A stretch of 64,000 nt of DNA from Bacteroidia bacterium (GTDB lineage Bacteria; Bacteroidota; Bacteroidia; M30B66), in NCBI GenBank assembly GCA_018401705.1, contig JAGYKL010000003.1, forward strand, positions 62,001 to 126,000, written 5' to 3'. The position numbers and the translations under genes were made by a program. This document shows positions 54,891 to 64,000 of the stretch, piece by piece. Every line of letters begins with the position of its first letter. Positions within the stretch are counted from its first letter, which is position 1. The notes under the pieces were generated by a model. It saw only the letters and a list, made by a program, of their open reading frames with translations. It did not search any database and had not been told where the DNA came from.

Positions 54891-55724
54891 TTCAACATTA
54901 ACATAATTACACCTCAATCACTAATAACAGAATCACAATTGGAGCAGCCCTGAAATGTCTTATTCATGAAGCATGGTATACTACTACACATGCATAAGAA
55001 AACCGGCAAAATACTAAGCTTATTCCAAGCACCGACATGAATCTGATTGGGCATATGAAGTATTTAATGAGCCATCTATAAGATATTTCATTTTCTTACT
55101 CAACGTCCATTGAGATTTGCCAATTTTGCTCTCTCTTTTATATGGAATGAATCTCACATTGAAACCCATCATAAATATCACCTTGGAAAAATCTATTCCT
55201 TTCATCAAAGGCCATAAAAATTGTTAAAGCTTTCTTATCTAGCAATGCAGAATCAAATCCTCCTTTTAGCATTGACGGATTTGCAATCTTTATCCAATCC
55301 ATAGAATATGGATGAGCCTAATCTACTGAGGAAATGAATCCTCTCTCTCTCGTTTCTACAATAAATTACAATCTAGGCAGAATCCTCCCAAGCAGAAAAC
55401 ATCTCAGAAATGAGTTGCACTGGATCTTGCAGTCTGCACAAGCATAATCACAACCCAGCGTCTCCTTTACATGTTAGGAGCCCCGCAATTATACTAGGCA
55501 CTTGTCCAAAATTTCTCGAGAAATTGCTTTTACTAACTGTTAGATTCAGTTATTCTCTTTATCTCAATCAAGGGTTATCACTCGAACCATATCATTTATG
55601 AAAATTATTTCATAGTCTAAGTTCTTATGACAGCCACTCATAGGATTCGTTGATACGTTTTGTTTAAAGTGGCTAAAGAACCACCATTCTGGTAAACAGG
55701 AATGATAAATGAAATCAACTTCAT
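54850..55724 (-). pseudogene. GT2 glycosyltransferase (DPM/GtrB-like) remnant, multiple frameshifts
   Basis: Minus-strand frames combined: MKLISFIIPVYQNGGSLATLNKTYQRI...DYEIIFIND...KAISFSRNFGQVPSIIAGL...(A)DLQDPVQLISEMFSAWED...IANPSMLKGGFDSALLDKKAL...RESKIGKSQWTLSKKMKYLIDGSLNTSYAQ...IIGRILWRIYDEKRA. Confidence 0.85.
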
Positions 55725-56360
55725 GAACTGCTATTTATTATTTTAACCGGATTGCCATATTGCAACAGAATTGTCAGGAATTGGTTTTGTTAACAGTAGA
55801 ACCAGCTCCAATAATGCAATTTTGACCAGCAAGAATTATGGAAGTATTATGGCTCCAGCTCCTATAAAGTAGAATTGCCTATTAGAACTTCCTCCCAAAG
55901 AGGAATACTACACTGGTGATATTTCGCAAAATTCTCAATACTGCAGTTATGAGTAACAGTGCTTCTTACATTAAGCATTGAACCCTTTTCTATCTGAACC
56001 TCAGGTTCGACAATTACAAGATTCAATATTACGATTCCTTCACCAAGCTTAACCCCAAAATTGAAGCCACAGGCTGAGTATCAATCAAGCTGAGTTTGCG
56101 TTAAGACTAATGAGTTTATTGAATAATCAGAATCTTCTTTCTGGCCTTCTAAGGCTATTATAAACTCATTATCACCCGAATCAATTTTTCAATTGGAAGG
56201 CCCATTTCTGTAGAAATAATTTTAAATGACTTGTGAATTAAGGAATTTCCTTGCAGGGTTACATCATCAAAAAAGACGATCATTCTTCAAGCAATTTCGA
56301 CTTTTTCTAATGTAGGTAGTATTTGAAGAAGGCAAAGCCTCCCGCTCCAATAACTATCAT
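55721..56360 (-). pseudogene. NeuD/VioB-like sugar O/N-acyltransferase remnant (left-handed beta-helix), frameshifted
   Basis: Minus-strand frames combined: MIVIGAGGFA..LLQILPTLEKVEIA...IVFFDDVT.QGNSLIHKSFKIIST...KLGEGIVIL...GSMLNVRSTVTHNCSIENFA...GAGAIIL...AGQNCIIGAGSTVNKTIPDNSVA. Confidence 0.8.
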
Positions 56361-57419
56361 GGGTTCTCTTTAATTATCGTACAAACTAACTCCTGTTGCT
56401 CAAAGAAAAATCATGAAATAGAGATTAAACACAACACTCTTTCTGCAGCTCTCCAGCAATTGATTATTTAATTTATTTTCAACATAATCCAAAGTATTCA
56501 AAAAGAAGGGTAAAAATATCTTCTTGGTCTTATATCCTTATTGTTAGGAAAAATTTCAATCTTTTAATTGCTCTTCATTTTGAAAGAATAGGAAATAAGC
56601 ATAATTATATTTCGTTATTCCATCCTGTAAGTTGAAAGTTATGTATCCATATCTTGTGAGCCCATGTAGATTTCACTAATGATTTTGCGTCTATCAATAA
56701 CGTCTTTCATCTTAGGAAGAATACAAAGCCCCATTGCAGCTTGAAATTCTGAACTTTTACCGTTTATGCACCAGCATGAAATGCTCTATGGTCCATCATG
56801 ACCGAAGTTCCTCATATATATAATCTTTTGAGCAAACTCATCATTCTTGTAATGATACCTCCTCCTTCAATGGTGTAGAAAGAGCTTTGTGGCATAAGAA
56901 GCAACGTTGAAATGTCTCCATAATTTAGAACTGATTGACCTTTGTATTCAACTCCAAAAGCATGAGCAGCATCATAGATAACTTTTAAGCCTTTAGCATC
57001 AGTGAATGTTTTTATTTCTTCAACCCGACAAGGGTTTCCATAAACAATGACAAGCCAGAAGTCTGGTCAGTGATTTTTGTTTCAATTTCTTGAGCAGAGA
57101 TAGTTAGCGTTCGTTCATCTATATCAGCATAAATAGGGTTACAACTTTCCCAAACAAGGCTGCTTGTTGTTGCCACATATGAGAAAGGAGTAGTTATAAC
57201 ATCATCTTTCAAGCCCAGGGCTTTAATAGCTATCTGTAATGCGATAGTTCCATTATTCACAAAGAAGAAGTGTTTAACACCAAGATAATCTTTGATTTTT
57301 TGTTCTAGTTCTAGAACTAATGGGCCATGATTAGTTAAATGTCCTCTCTCCCAGATTCCTTCTAAATATTTGACATATTCTTCCAAAGCAGGAAGGTATG
57401 ATTTCGTAACATTAATCAT
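56357..57419 (-). pseudogene. DegT/DnrJ/EryC1/StrS aminotransferase (VioA-like) remnant, frameshifted
   Basis: Intact N-terminal ORF 57012..57419 (MINVTKSYLPALEEYVKYLEGIWERGHLTNHGPL...NNGTIALQIAIKALGL), then shifted frames GLKVIYDAAHAFGVEYKGQSVLNYGDIST, NGKSSEFQAAMGLCILPKMKDVIDRRK, IFPNN.DIRPRRYFYPS. Confidence 0.88.
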
Positions 57420-57621
57420 TAGCTATGCAGGTAAAACTTAATAAATTATGCATTTTCAAAAGTATGATAATATATGCTTTAAGCTCAAACGCAATCTTTA
57501 TCATTCTTATGCTAAAAGAAATAATCAATTTCTAGCCAAACATTTCAAGTAAATAGCCGTTTGAACGCTTATGATATTGTATACTTGTACTTCGTTTCCA
57601 AATCAAAATCTCAATTAAAAA

Positions 57622-58944
57622 ATGTCATCCAACATAAAAAAATCATTTGCAGATTCTATACTTCCTCATGCAGCCAAAGTAAAACAAATGGTAGCAGAAA
57701 ATGGTAGCCTTAAATTAGGTGAAATTACTTTGGCTCAGGTCTATTCTGGTATGAAAGGAATGGTGGGAATGATTACGGAAACTTCAAAGCTAGATCCTGA
57801 GGAAGGCATTCGTTTTAGAGGCTATAGCATACCTGAATTGAGAGAATTACTGCCTAAAGCTCCCGGAGGGTCTGAGCCCTTGCCTGAAGGTGTTTTTTAC
57901 CTAATGCTCACTGGTACTTTGCCAACTGTAGATCAGGTAAACGAGCTTAGTGCTGAATGGGAATCCCGGAGCAATGTGCCTGAACATGTGTTCAAGATGC
58001 TCGATGCATTGCCAACTTACACTCATCCAATGACTCAATTCAGTGCTGCAATTCTTGCAATGCGCACCGAATCGGTTTTTGCTCACGAATATGAAAAAGG
58101 TATAAGTAAAAAAGATTACTGGGATCCAATGTTTGAGGATACCATGAATTTGATTGCTCGATTACCAAGAGTTGCAGCTTACATTTATAGAAGAACTTAT
58201 TATAATAACGAGCAAATTGAGCCTTTAAAAGGTGCTGATTGGGCAGCCAATTTTGCACATATGATGGGTTACGATGGTGTGGAGATATACGCACTTATGC
58301 GTTTGTATCTTACTATTCATGCCGATCATGAAGGAGGTAACGTTTCAGCTCATGCAACACACTTAGCGGGGTCTGCGCTGAGCGATGCTTATTATTCTTT
58401 TTCATCAGCTATCAACGGGTTGGCAGGGCCTCTTCACGGATTGGCAAATCAAGAGGTAATAAGATGGATTTTGGATTTGCAAAAAGATTTAGGTGGAGGT
58501 TTGCCAACTAAGGAGCAAATAGAGCAATATGTACACCGCACTTTATCAGAAGGTAAAGTAGTTCCAGGTTATGGTCATGCTGTTTTACGTAAAACAGATC
58601 CGAGATTCGCAGCTCAAATGGAATTTGCCAAAAAATATATGGCTGATGATGACATCGTTAATATCGTTTGGCGAGTTTATGATGTTGTTCCAGGTATCCT
58701 TAGCAACATTAAGAAGATTAAAAATCCATGGCCAAACGTTGATGCTCATTCGGGAGCATTGCTAATCCATTACGGCATTAAAGAATATGATTTCTTTACC
58801 GTTTTATTTGGTGTTTCAAGATCTTTAGGTGTTCTAGCACAGCTTACTATAAGCCGTGCGATGGGTCTGCCAATTGAAAGACCAGGCTCTATTACCAGTG
58901 AATGGATTGAAGATAAAATTGCTCAAAGCCAACAGGCAGTGTAA
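57622..58944 (+). CDS. gltA: Citrate synthase
   Basis: SALSDAYYSFSSAINGLAGPLHGLANQEV, GYGHAVLRKTDPR, LFGVSRSLGVLAQL. Confidence 0.96.
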   Translation: MSSNIKKSFADSILPHAAKVKQMVAENGSLKLGEITLAQVYSGMKGMVGMITETSKLDPEEGIRFRGYSIPELRELLPKAPGGSEPLPEGVFYLMLTGTLPTVDQVNELSAEWESRSNVPEHVFKMLDALPTYTHPMTQFSAAILAMRTESVFAHEYEKGISKKDYWDPMFEDTMNLIARLPRVAAYIYRRTYYNNEQIEPLKGADWAANFAHMMGYDGVEIYALMRLYLTIHADHEGGNVSAHATHLAGSALSDAYYSFSSAINGLAGPLHGLANQEVIRWILDLQKDLGGGLPTKEQIEQYVHRTLSEGKVVPGYGHAVLRKTDPRFAAQMEFAKKYMADDDIVNIVWRVYDVVPGILSNIKKIKNPWPNVDAHSGALLIHYGIKEYDFFTVLFGVSRSLGVLAQLTISRAMGLPIERPGSITSEWIEDKIAQSQQAV

Positions 58945-58955
58945 TTAAATCGAAT

Positions 58956-59615
58956 CTATTTATTCCTTTTGAAGCGATGCCCTAAGTAAGCAACTATCAT
59001 AGGAGTTATTGATAATAATATAATTCCTAATACAACTGCTTCGAAATGGTCCTGGAAGAATGGTAAATTCCCTAAGAAGTAACCGCTAAGTGACATGGAG
59101 CTTATCCAAAGAAATCCTCCTGCTATATCAAACGGAAGGAATTTTTTACGATAATCCATCTTTCCTACACCAGCAACAAAAGGTGTGAAGGTTCTAACTA
59201 TTGGAACAAATCTCGCCATAATTATAGCCTTTGTGCCATATTTCTCAAAGAACTTATGAGTTTGATCAATATATTCCTGTTTTACCAGGCTTCTATTACC
59301 CAATTTCAGGTTAACAGCTCTTTGCCCGGCAAACCTTCCAATAGAATAATTAATATTGTCGCCTAGAACTGCAGCAATAAACAACAAACCGATAAGCAAA
59401 TAAATACTTAAGTCTGAGCCAGGTCTCGCACAAATTGCCCCTGCAGCGAAAAGCAAGGAATCGCCAGGCAAGAATGGCATTATTACAAGACCCGTTTCAA
59501 CGAAGATAATTAGAAATAATATTGCATAAATTGTTGTTCCATAGTCGATTACCAATTGGTCGAGATGGTCGTTAATATGCAGAACAAAGTCCAGAAGTGA
59601 AGTCAAAAATTCCAT
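58956..59615 (-). CDS. DedA family membrane protein
   Basis: FVETGLVIMPFLPGDSLLFAAG; ARFVPIVRTFTPFVAGVGKM. Confidence 0.95.
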   Translation of the reverse strand: MEFLTSLLDFVLHINDHLDQLVIDYGTTIYAILFLIIFVETGLVIMPFLPGDSLLFAAGAICARPGSDLSIYLLIGLLFIAAVLGDNINYSIGRFAGQRAVNLKLGNRSLVKQEYIDQTHKFFEKYGTKAIIMARFVPIVRTFTPFVAGVGKMDYRKKFLPFDIAGGFLWISSMSLSGYFLGNLPFFQDHFEAVVLGIILLSITPMIVAYLGHRFKRNK

Positions 59616-59633
59616 AGTGGCGGCAAAAGTAGC

Positions 59634-60218
59634 CTATTTCTCCTGCATTGTGTGAAAGTAATTCTTCATTTGTTCAACAGCCCTCGCTCTGTGACTTATG
59701 GAGTTTTTAATTGATGAATCTAACTCAGCAAAGCTTTTTGAATATCCTTCAGGCAAAAATACTGGGTCATATCCAAATCCATCCAAACCTTTAGGTTCTA
59801 GAGAAATGTATCCTCTTACTTCTCCCTCGAATATTTTCACGCCATTCTTATCCACGAAAGCTATAACTGTTATAAATCTTGCTTCCCTATTTATTTTGTT
59901 ATCCATTGCTGAAAGCAATTTCTTCATATTATCCTTAGAATCTCTTTGGGGGCCGGCATAATGCGCAGAATCAACTCCCGGCTCACCATTTAATGCAAAA
60001 ACTTCAAGACCAGTGTCATCTGCAAAACATGGCAAACCTGTAGAATTAAATAATGTTTGTGCTTTTTGTTCAGCATTTCCTTTAATTGTTCCGCTGGTTT
60101 CAGGGAGTTCATCTGTGAAATGAATATCAGAAAGGCTTAACAATTCAATTGAATCTCCAATTATTGCTCTTACTTCATCAAGCTTGTGCTTATTATTCGA
60201 TGCAAATACAACTTTCAT
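59634..60218 (-). CDS. rdgB: XTP/dITP pyrophosphatase (RdgB/HAM1)
   Basis: VFASNNKHKLDEV, ADDTGLEV, GFGYDPVFLPEGY, SHRARA. Confidence 0.96.
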   Translation of the reverse strand: MKVVFASNNKHKLDEVRAIIGDSIELLSLSDIHFTDELPETSGTIKGNAEQKAQTLFNSTGLPCFADDTGLEVFALNGEPGVDSAHYAGPQRDSKDNMKKLLSAMDNKINREARFITVIAFVDKNGVKIFEGEVRGYISLEPKGLDGFGYDPVFLPEGYSKSFAELDSSIKNSISHRARAVEQMKNYFHTMQEK

Positions 60219-60322
60219 TTTTATACCAAAAATTTACTGCTAAGTAAGTAATCAAATTCGATATTCACTTTGGATGTTTCATAAGTGGGCTTCTGCTTTT
60301 GAAAAACACCCAATTACAAAAG

Positions 60323-60330
60323 TAATTTTG
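60323..60330 (+). promoter_or_regulatory. -7 element immediately upstream of the symporter ATG
   Basis: TAatTTTG ends 4 nt before ATG 60335; TTTG about 21 nt upstream. Confidence 0.45.
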
Positions 60331-60334
60331 CTCT

Positions 60335-61795
60335 ATGCAGAACGTCCTGAGTCCACTTGCGGTAATTGTAATAATCTTAGCCTATTTTTTAGTTCTTGTA
60401 GGTATATCCTGGTGGAAAGGGAAGAATGCAAACGAGGATTCTTATTTCCTGGGTAATAAATCATCGCCTTGGTATTTGGTTGCCTTTGGTATGATAGGGG
60501 ATTCGCTTTCGGGAGTTACTTTTGTTTCTGTTCCTGGGGAAGTTGGTACCAAGCAGTTTTTTTATCTGCAGATCGTCATAGGGTACATGGCTGGCTATTT
60601 TGTCATTGCTAAGGTACTTCTGCCATTGTATTACAGACTTAAGCTTACTTCTATTTATTCCTACCTAGGAACTCGATTTGGTTCTATTTCACAAAGTACG
60701 GGATCGTTTTATTTTCTCTTGTCAAGAACAATAGGAGCTGCGTTCAGGCTGTTTATTTCGGCTGGGGTTCTTCACCTTTTTGTTTTTGGTCCTTTAGGTG
60801 TTCCCTATGCGCTTTCCGTTTCAATAATCATTGTGTTGATTCTAATATACACCGTTAAAGGTGGGATTAAATCACTTGTTTGGACTGACACATTTCAATC
60901 GTTATTTCTGCTTTTAGGCGTTGTTTTAACCGCAGCTTCTATTCTGAATGGTATGGATTGGACCTTATCTGAGGGAATTCAGCAAATTTCAGATAGTTCA
61001 TATTCAACAATATTTGACTGGGTGCCAGAGAATAAGACATTCTTTCCAAAGCAATTCTTAAGTGGAATGTTTATAGCTATCGCTATGACGGGTTTAGATC
61101 AAAACATGATGCAAAAAAATCTAAGTGTGCATACCTTAAAAGATGCACAAAAAAATGTCTTATGGTTTAGCTTCATTGTGCTGATTGTGAATGTGATATT
61201 TGTATCACTAGGAGCCTTGATGTATTTATATGCTGAGGCATTCAATATTCAAATCCCAACAAAAACGGATGATTTATTGCCTCTTTTAGCTCTCGATTAT
61301 TTGGGAGTTTTTGCTGCAATTACATTTCTTCTGGGAATTATTGCTGCCACTTTCTCAAGTGCCGATTCAGTGTTAACTACGCTTACTACTTCGCTTTATT
61401 TTGATATTCTGCACTTAGATAAGCGAAGTGATTTAACTCCAGAAAAAAGAAAACAAATCAGAAACTTAATTCATGCAGCATTTGCATTTGTCTTGCTTGG
61501 AGTAATTCTGCTATTCAGAGCCATTAATAATGATGCTGTAATAAGTGGAGTTTTTACCGCTGCCGGCTACACTTATGGTCCTTTGCTTGGCTTATTTGCT
61601 TTTGGCATTTATACCAAGCAGCAAGTAAATGATAGATTGGTTCCTTTGGTTTGTATACTAGCGCCTTTACTTAGCTTTCTTCTTTCTAAATACTCTGTTC
61701 AACTATTTAATGGCTACGCCATTGGATTTGAACTTCTGCTAATAAATGGATTACTAACCATGCTTGGTTTATGGCTAATTAGAAGGAGAGTCTAA
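60335..61795 (+). CDS. Sodium:solute symporter (SSS family)
   Basis: SSS-type TM topology, GDSLSGVTFVSVPGEV, ATFSSADSVLTTLTTS. Confidence 0.92.
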   Translation: MQNVLSPLAVIVIILAYFLVLVGISWWKGKNANEDSYFLGNKSSPWYLVAFGMIGDSLSGVTFVSVPGEVGTKQFFYLQIVIGYMAGYFVIAKVLLPLYYRLKLTSIYSYLGTRFGSISQSTGSFYFLLSRTIGAAFRLFISAGVLHLFVFGPLGVPYALSVSIIIVLILIYTVKGGIKSLVWTDTFQSLFLLLGVVLTAASILNGMDWTLSEGIQQISDSSYSTIFDWVPENKTFFPKQFLSGMFIAIAMTGLDQNMMQKNLSVHTLKDAQKNVLWFSFIVLIVNVIFVSLGALMYLYAEAFNIQIPTKTDDLLPLLALDYLGVFAAITFLLGIIAATFSSADSVLTTLTTSLYFDILHLDKRSDLTPEKRKQIRNLIHAAFAFVLLGVILLFRAINNDAVISGVFTAAGYTYGPLLGLFAFGIYTKQQVNDRLVPLVCILAPLLSFLLSKYSVQLFNGYAIGFELLLINGLLTMLGLWLIRRRV

Positions 61796-61875
61796 CTTGG
61801 GCTGCTTTCGCAGTTTGCATTGAAGTAAGCTCAACCTTCTTTGGAGCTCATCAGATTTGTTTTTCATTTCAAATA

Positions 61876-62262
61876 CTACGGGCCAATCATTTTAGAGGTG
61901 CTTTCCAATAACTCTAGAGCAGATGCATCACTAAAGCACTCTTTGCATGAAGCATACATCATCAGGCAATCAATAAAATCGGTTAGCATATGAAAGAGCA
62001 GTCCAATGCCAATTATATTGAAAGGTTTACGAAAAAAGACTAATGCAACATAAATCAACATTGCATAATAAGTATGCAGAAAGTGAAAGTTAATGCTACA
62101 TCTATTTGCTTGAAAAATTGGATTAGCAAACAAATGATCTAAATCCACTAGCATTGTTGCCATAAGAATTAGATACACTTTTTTCCAATCTTTTCTAAAG
62201 AATGCAAATGCAATAAATAGCGGAAATACGAAGTGTAAAAAGTAATGAGTTAATGTTTGCAT
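61876..62262 (-). CDS. Small membrane protein, probably DUF6122-like
   Basis: 128 aa; HYFLHFVFPLFIAFAFF...MATMLVDLDHLFANPIF...RCSINFHFLHTYYAM. Confidence 0.7.
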   Translation of the reverse strand: MQTLTHYFLHFVFPLFIAFAFFRKDWKKVYLILMATMLVDLDHLFANPIFQANRCSINFHFLHTYYAMLIYVALVFFRKPFNIIGIGLLFHMLTDFIDCLMMYASCKECFSDASALELLESTSKMIGP

Positions 62263-62329
62263 AAAAGTTGGAATTTCTGCGCATCATTAAAATTCCGGAT
62301 AAAATAAAGTTTGAACTGAGCAAACAAGT

Positions 62330-64000
62330 TTACTTCCTGTATACTTTTCCATTACTTCCAACTAAATAGTAGTATAGGTTCTCAGGGATTGCCACATTGT
62401 ATAAATCAAACCCATTTAAACCACTATAATTGGGGTATTTGAACACAGGTATATTAGGAAAAATCAGACCTGTGTCTTCAATCTTTTCGTGTTTGGCATT
62501 TATCTTAAAAACTCCATAAAGATTACCTTTTTTATAGACACTGAATTTATCCTCAATGCGCATCGTATTCAAGAAATTAAGTCCATTCTCCCAAATGAAA
62601 TCGTATTCAAATGGCATAATGGTTTTGTTGTTTAAGTCAATCACCCCAAATTTCCCATTGAGTTGAGCAGTTAGAATTCCTTCATTCTGAAGCTTCAAGG
62701 GCTCTATATTGTTTTTTGTGTATGTATATGGCTGTCGAAAATCAAATTTTTCTTCCTCAGCTTTTTCATCTCTTTCAACATATATCTCAAGGAGGTTAGG
62801 TTGCAAATCTTCATAAATCATTGGTATGATTTCATTTCCATTTTCATCGAGAATCCCAAATAAATAATTTCCAGTTTTCTCGCCTTTACTACCAGCCAAA
62901 TAGATATACGTATGATTGGCAGAGAAAATTCCAAATTGATTTTTTATATATCTCAGAGAGTCATATTTCAAATCAGTTCTTAAAATTTCTGAGAAAATTA
63001 AACCTAGTTTTCCTTCTTTCGAAACAATTAATGGGTGCTTCTGTGATTTTGAATACCTATCGGCAAAATTCACGGTTTCACCTTCATTCAATTTTAATGT
63101 GTCACTTCCATATGCAGCAAAGCCATTTTCGAGTTTATAGAAATAAATAATTGGCTTTGGTTTTTCTCTTTGACTTGAGAAAATCTCTTTGTGATTAGGC
63201 ACTTCCTTGATTTCACCCATAATTTCAGGCGCTTCAATAACATAATCGCCAGACGATCCATAATTCATGCCTTCCTCAACTTCATAATCATCTCTATATG
63301 ACTTATTTATTATGCTAGCAGGCTTGATTATAAAGCGCTTTAATTCTTCATCAAATAGAATAGCTTCCCGATGAAAGGAGTATTCTTTATCTGTGTATGA
63401 ACATACGAAGTAGTCTTCGGTGCTATTTTCTCTGTCAATCTCAAAGTCTGTAACATGATCCAAAAGTGGTATCATCATCTTTTGATTGACTTTGTCAAAC
63501 AAAAGAACACTCACTGATTTGTCAAAATGCTCGGCAAAAATGGTAATGTAATTATCAGCCTCAGGACTTGATCTTTCGCGGCCAAGAAACCTGAATTTCA
63601 TAACGTTTTCGGGAAGCAATTTTTTGCCTTTCAGAGTATAGAAGTTGCTGTTTTTGCTAACATACGATTCTTGCGAGCCAATAATAATACCTTGGTCAGA
63701 ATACGTGAAATGATTGTGATTACTATTTTCAATAATCACCTTTGTGCCTTGCAGAAGGCCTGTGGAAGTGATTTTTTTCTCTTTGATTTCTGTTCTGCCG
63801 TCGTAATAACGAATGGTGTCAGGAACCTTAAAGCTATTTGAATATTTGAAATATCCATTCCCGATAGGCTGTATGAAATCATAATCAGCCTTGAGTTTTT
63901 GCTTGCCATTTAAATCTGCCAAACCAAATAAATCTCCATCACGATATGGTATTAATACATCGTTTTGAGTAAACCCAATGAGCGATTTTATTAAGAAAAC
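62330..64000 (-). CDS. WG-repeat-like protein, N-terminus off the right edge
   Basis: Reading frame stays open to the window end (VFLIKSLIGFTQNDVLIPYRDGDLFGLADLNGKQKLKADYDFIQPI); repeats such as YLFGILDENGNEIIPMIYEDLQ and KFGVIDLNNKTIMPFEYDFI. Confidence 0.8.
   Translation of the reverse strand, partial: VFLIKSLIGFTQNDVLIPYRDGDLFGLADLNGKQKLKADYDFIQPIGNGYFKYSNSFKVPDTIRYYDGRTEIKEKKITSTGLLQGTKVIIENSNHNHFTYSDQGIIIGSQESYVSKNSNFYTLKGKKLLPENVMKFRFLGRERSSPEADNYITIFAEHFDKSVSVLLFDKVNQKMMIPLLDHVTDFEIDRENSTEDYFVCSYTDKEYSFHREAILFDEELKRFIIKPASIINKSYRDDYEVEEGMNYGSSGDYVIEAPEIMGEIKEVPNHKEIFSSQREKPKPIIYFYKLENGFAAYGSDTLKLNEGETVNFADRYSKSQKHPLIVSKEGKLGLIFSEILRTDLKYDSLRYIKNQFGIFSANHTYIYLAGSKGEKTGNYLFGILDENGNEIIPMIYEDLQPNLLEIYVERDEKAEEEKFDFRQPYTYTKNNIEPLKLQNEGILTAQLNGKFGVIDLNNKTIMPFEYDFIWENGLNFLNTMRIEDKFSVYKKGNLYGVFKINAKHEKIEDTGLIFPNIPVFKYPNYSGLNGFDLYNVAIPENLYYYLVGSNGKVYRK

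Noticed and set aside
55020-55208. 62-aa minus ORF as a stand-alone gene
   Set aside because: It is one frame segment of the frameshifted GT2 pseudogene
55410-55601. Plus-strand 63-aa ORF in the eno-gltA gap
   Set aside because: Antisense to the recognisable GT2 remnant; no independent coding signal
57012-57419. 135-aa minus ORF as a functional small aminotransferase
   Set aside because: It ends abruptly after QTSGLSLFMETLVGLKK where homology continues in another frame; lacks the PLP-lysine region

Overview
Chromosomal segment of a Bacteroidota bacterium, probably Flavobacteriia/Cryomorphaceae-like. Support: T9SS C-terminal sorting domains, TAnnTTTG -7 promoter elements, and a str-S10-spc-alpha ribosomal block followed by carA-eno. 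Most of the window is conserved housekeeping sequence: the start of a dcw cluster (mraZ-rsmH-ftsL-like-ftsI-murE), dnaG, pheT, a NatA/NatB-type ABC exporter, grpE/dnaJ, murA, a uvrD/pcrA helicase, rpsL through rplQ, carA, eno, gltA and rdgB. No CRISPR array, rRNA, tRNA, prophage or IS element was recognised. The most notable observations are: (1) a decayed three-gene sugar-modification operon (DegT/VioA-like aminotransferase, NeuD/VioB-like acyltransferase, GT2 glycosyltransferase) between eno and gltA, with a visible truncation junction; (2) a split S10 operon, with a perfect 12-bp-stem terminator and a new promoter between rpsC and rplP, the promoter sharing a 21-nt block with the rpsL promoter; (3) a 10-bp-periodic triplet of GTGG boxes upstream of mraZ, plus an oppositely oriented pair across the divergent intergenic region; (4) a NtrC-type response regulator without a Fis DNA-binding domain and with GAFTSA in place of GAFTGA. 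I saw no convincing wholly new defence or mobile system. All family assignments come from reading translated motifs, not from database searches.
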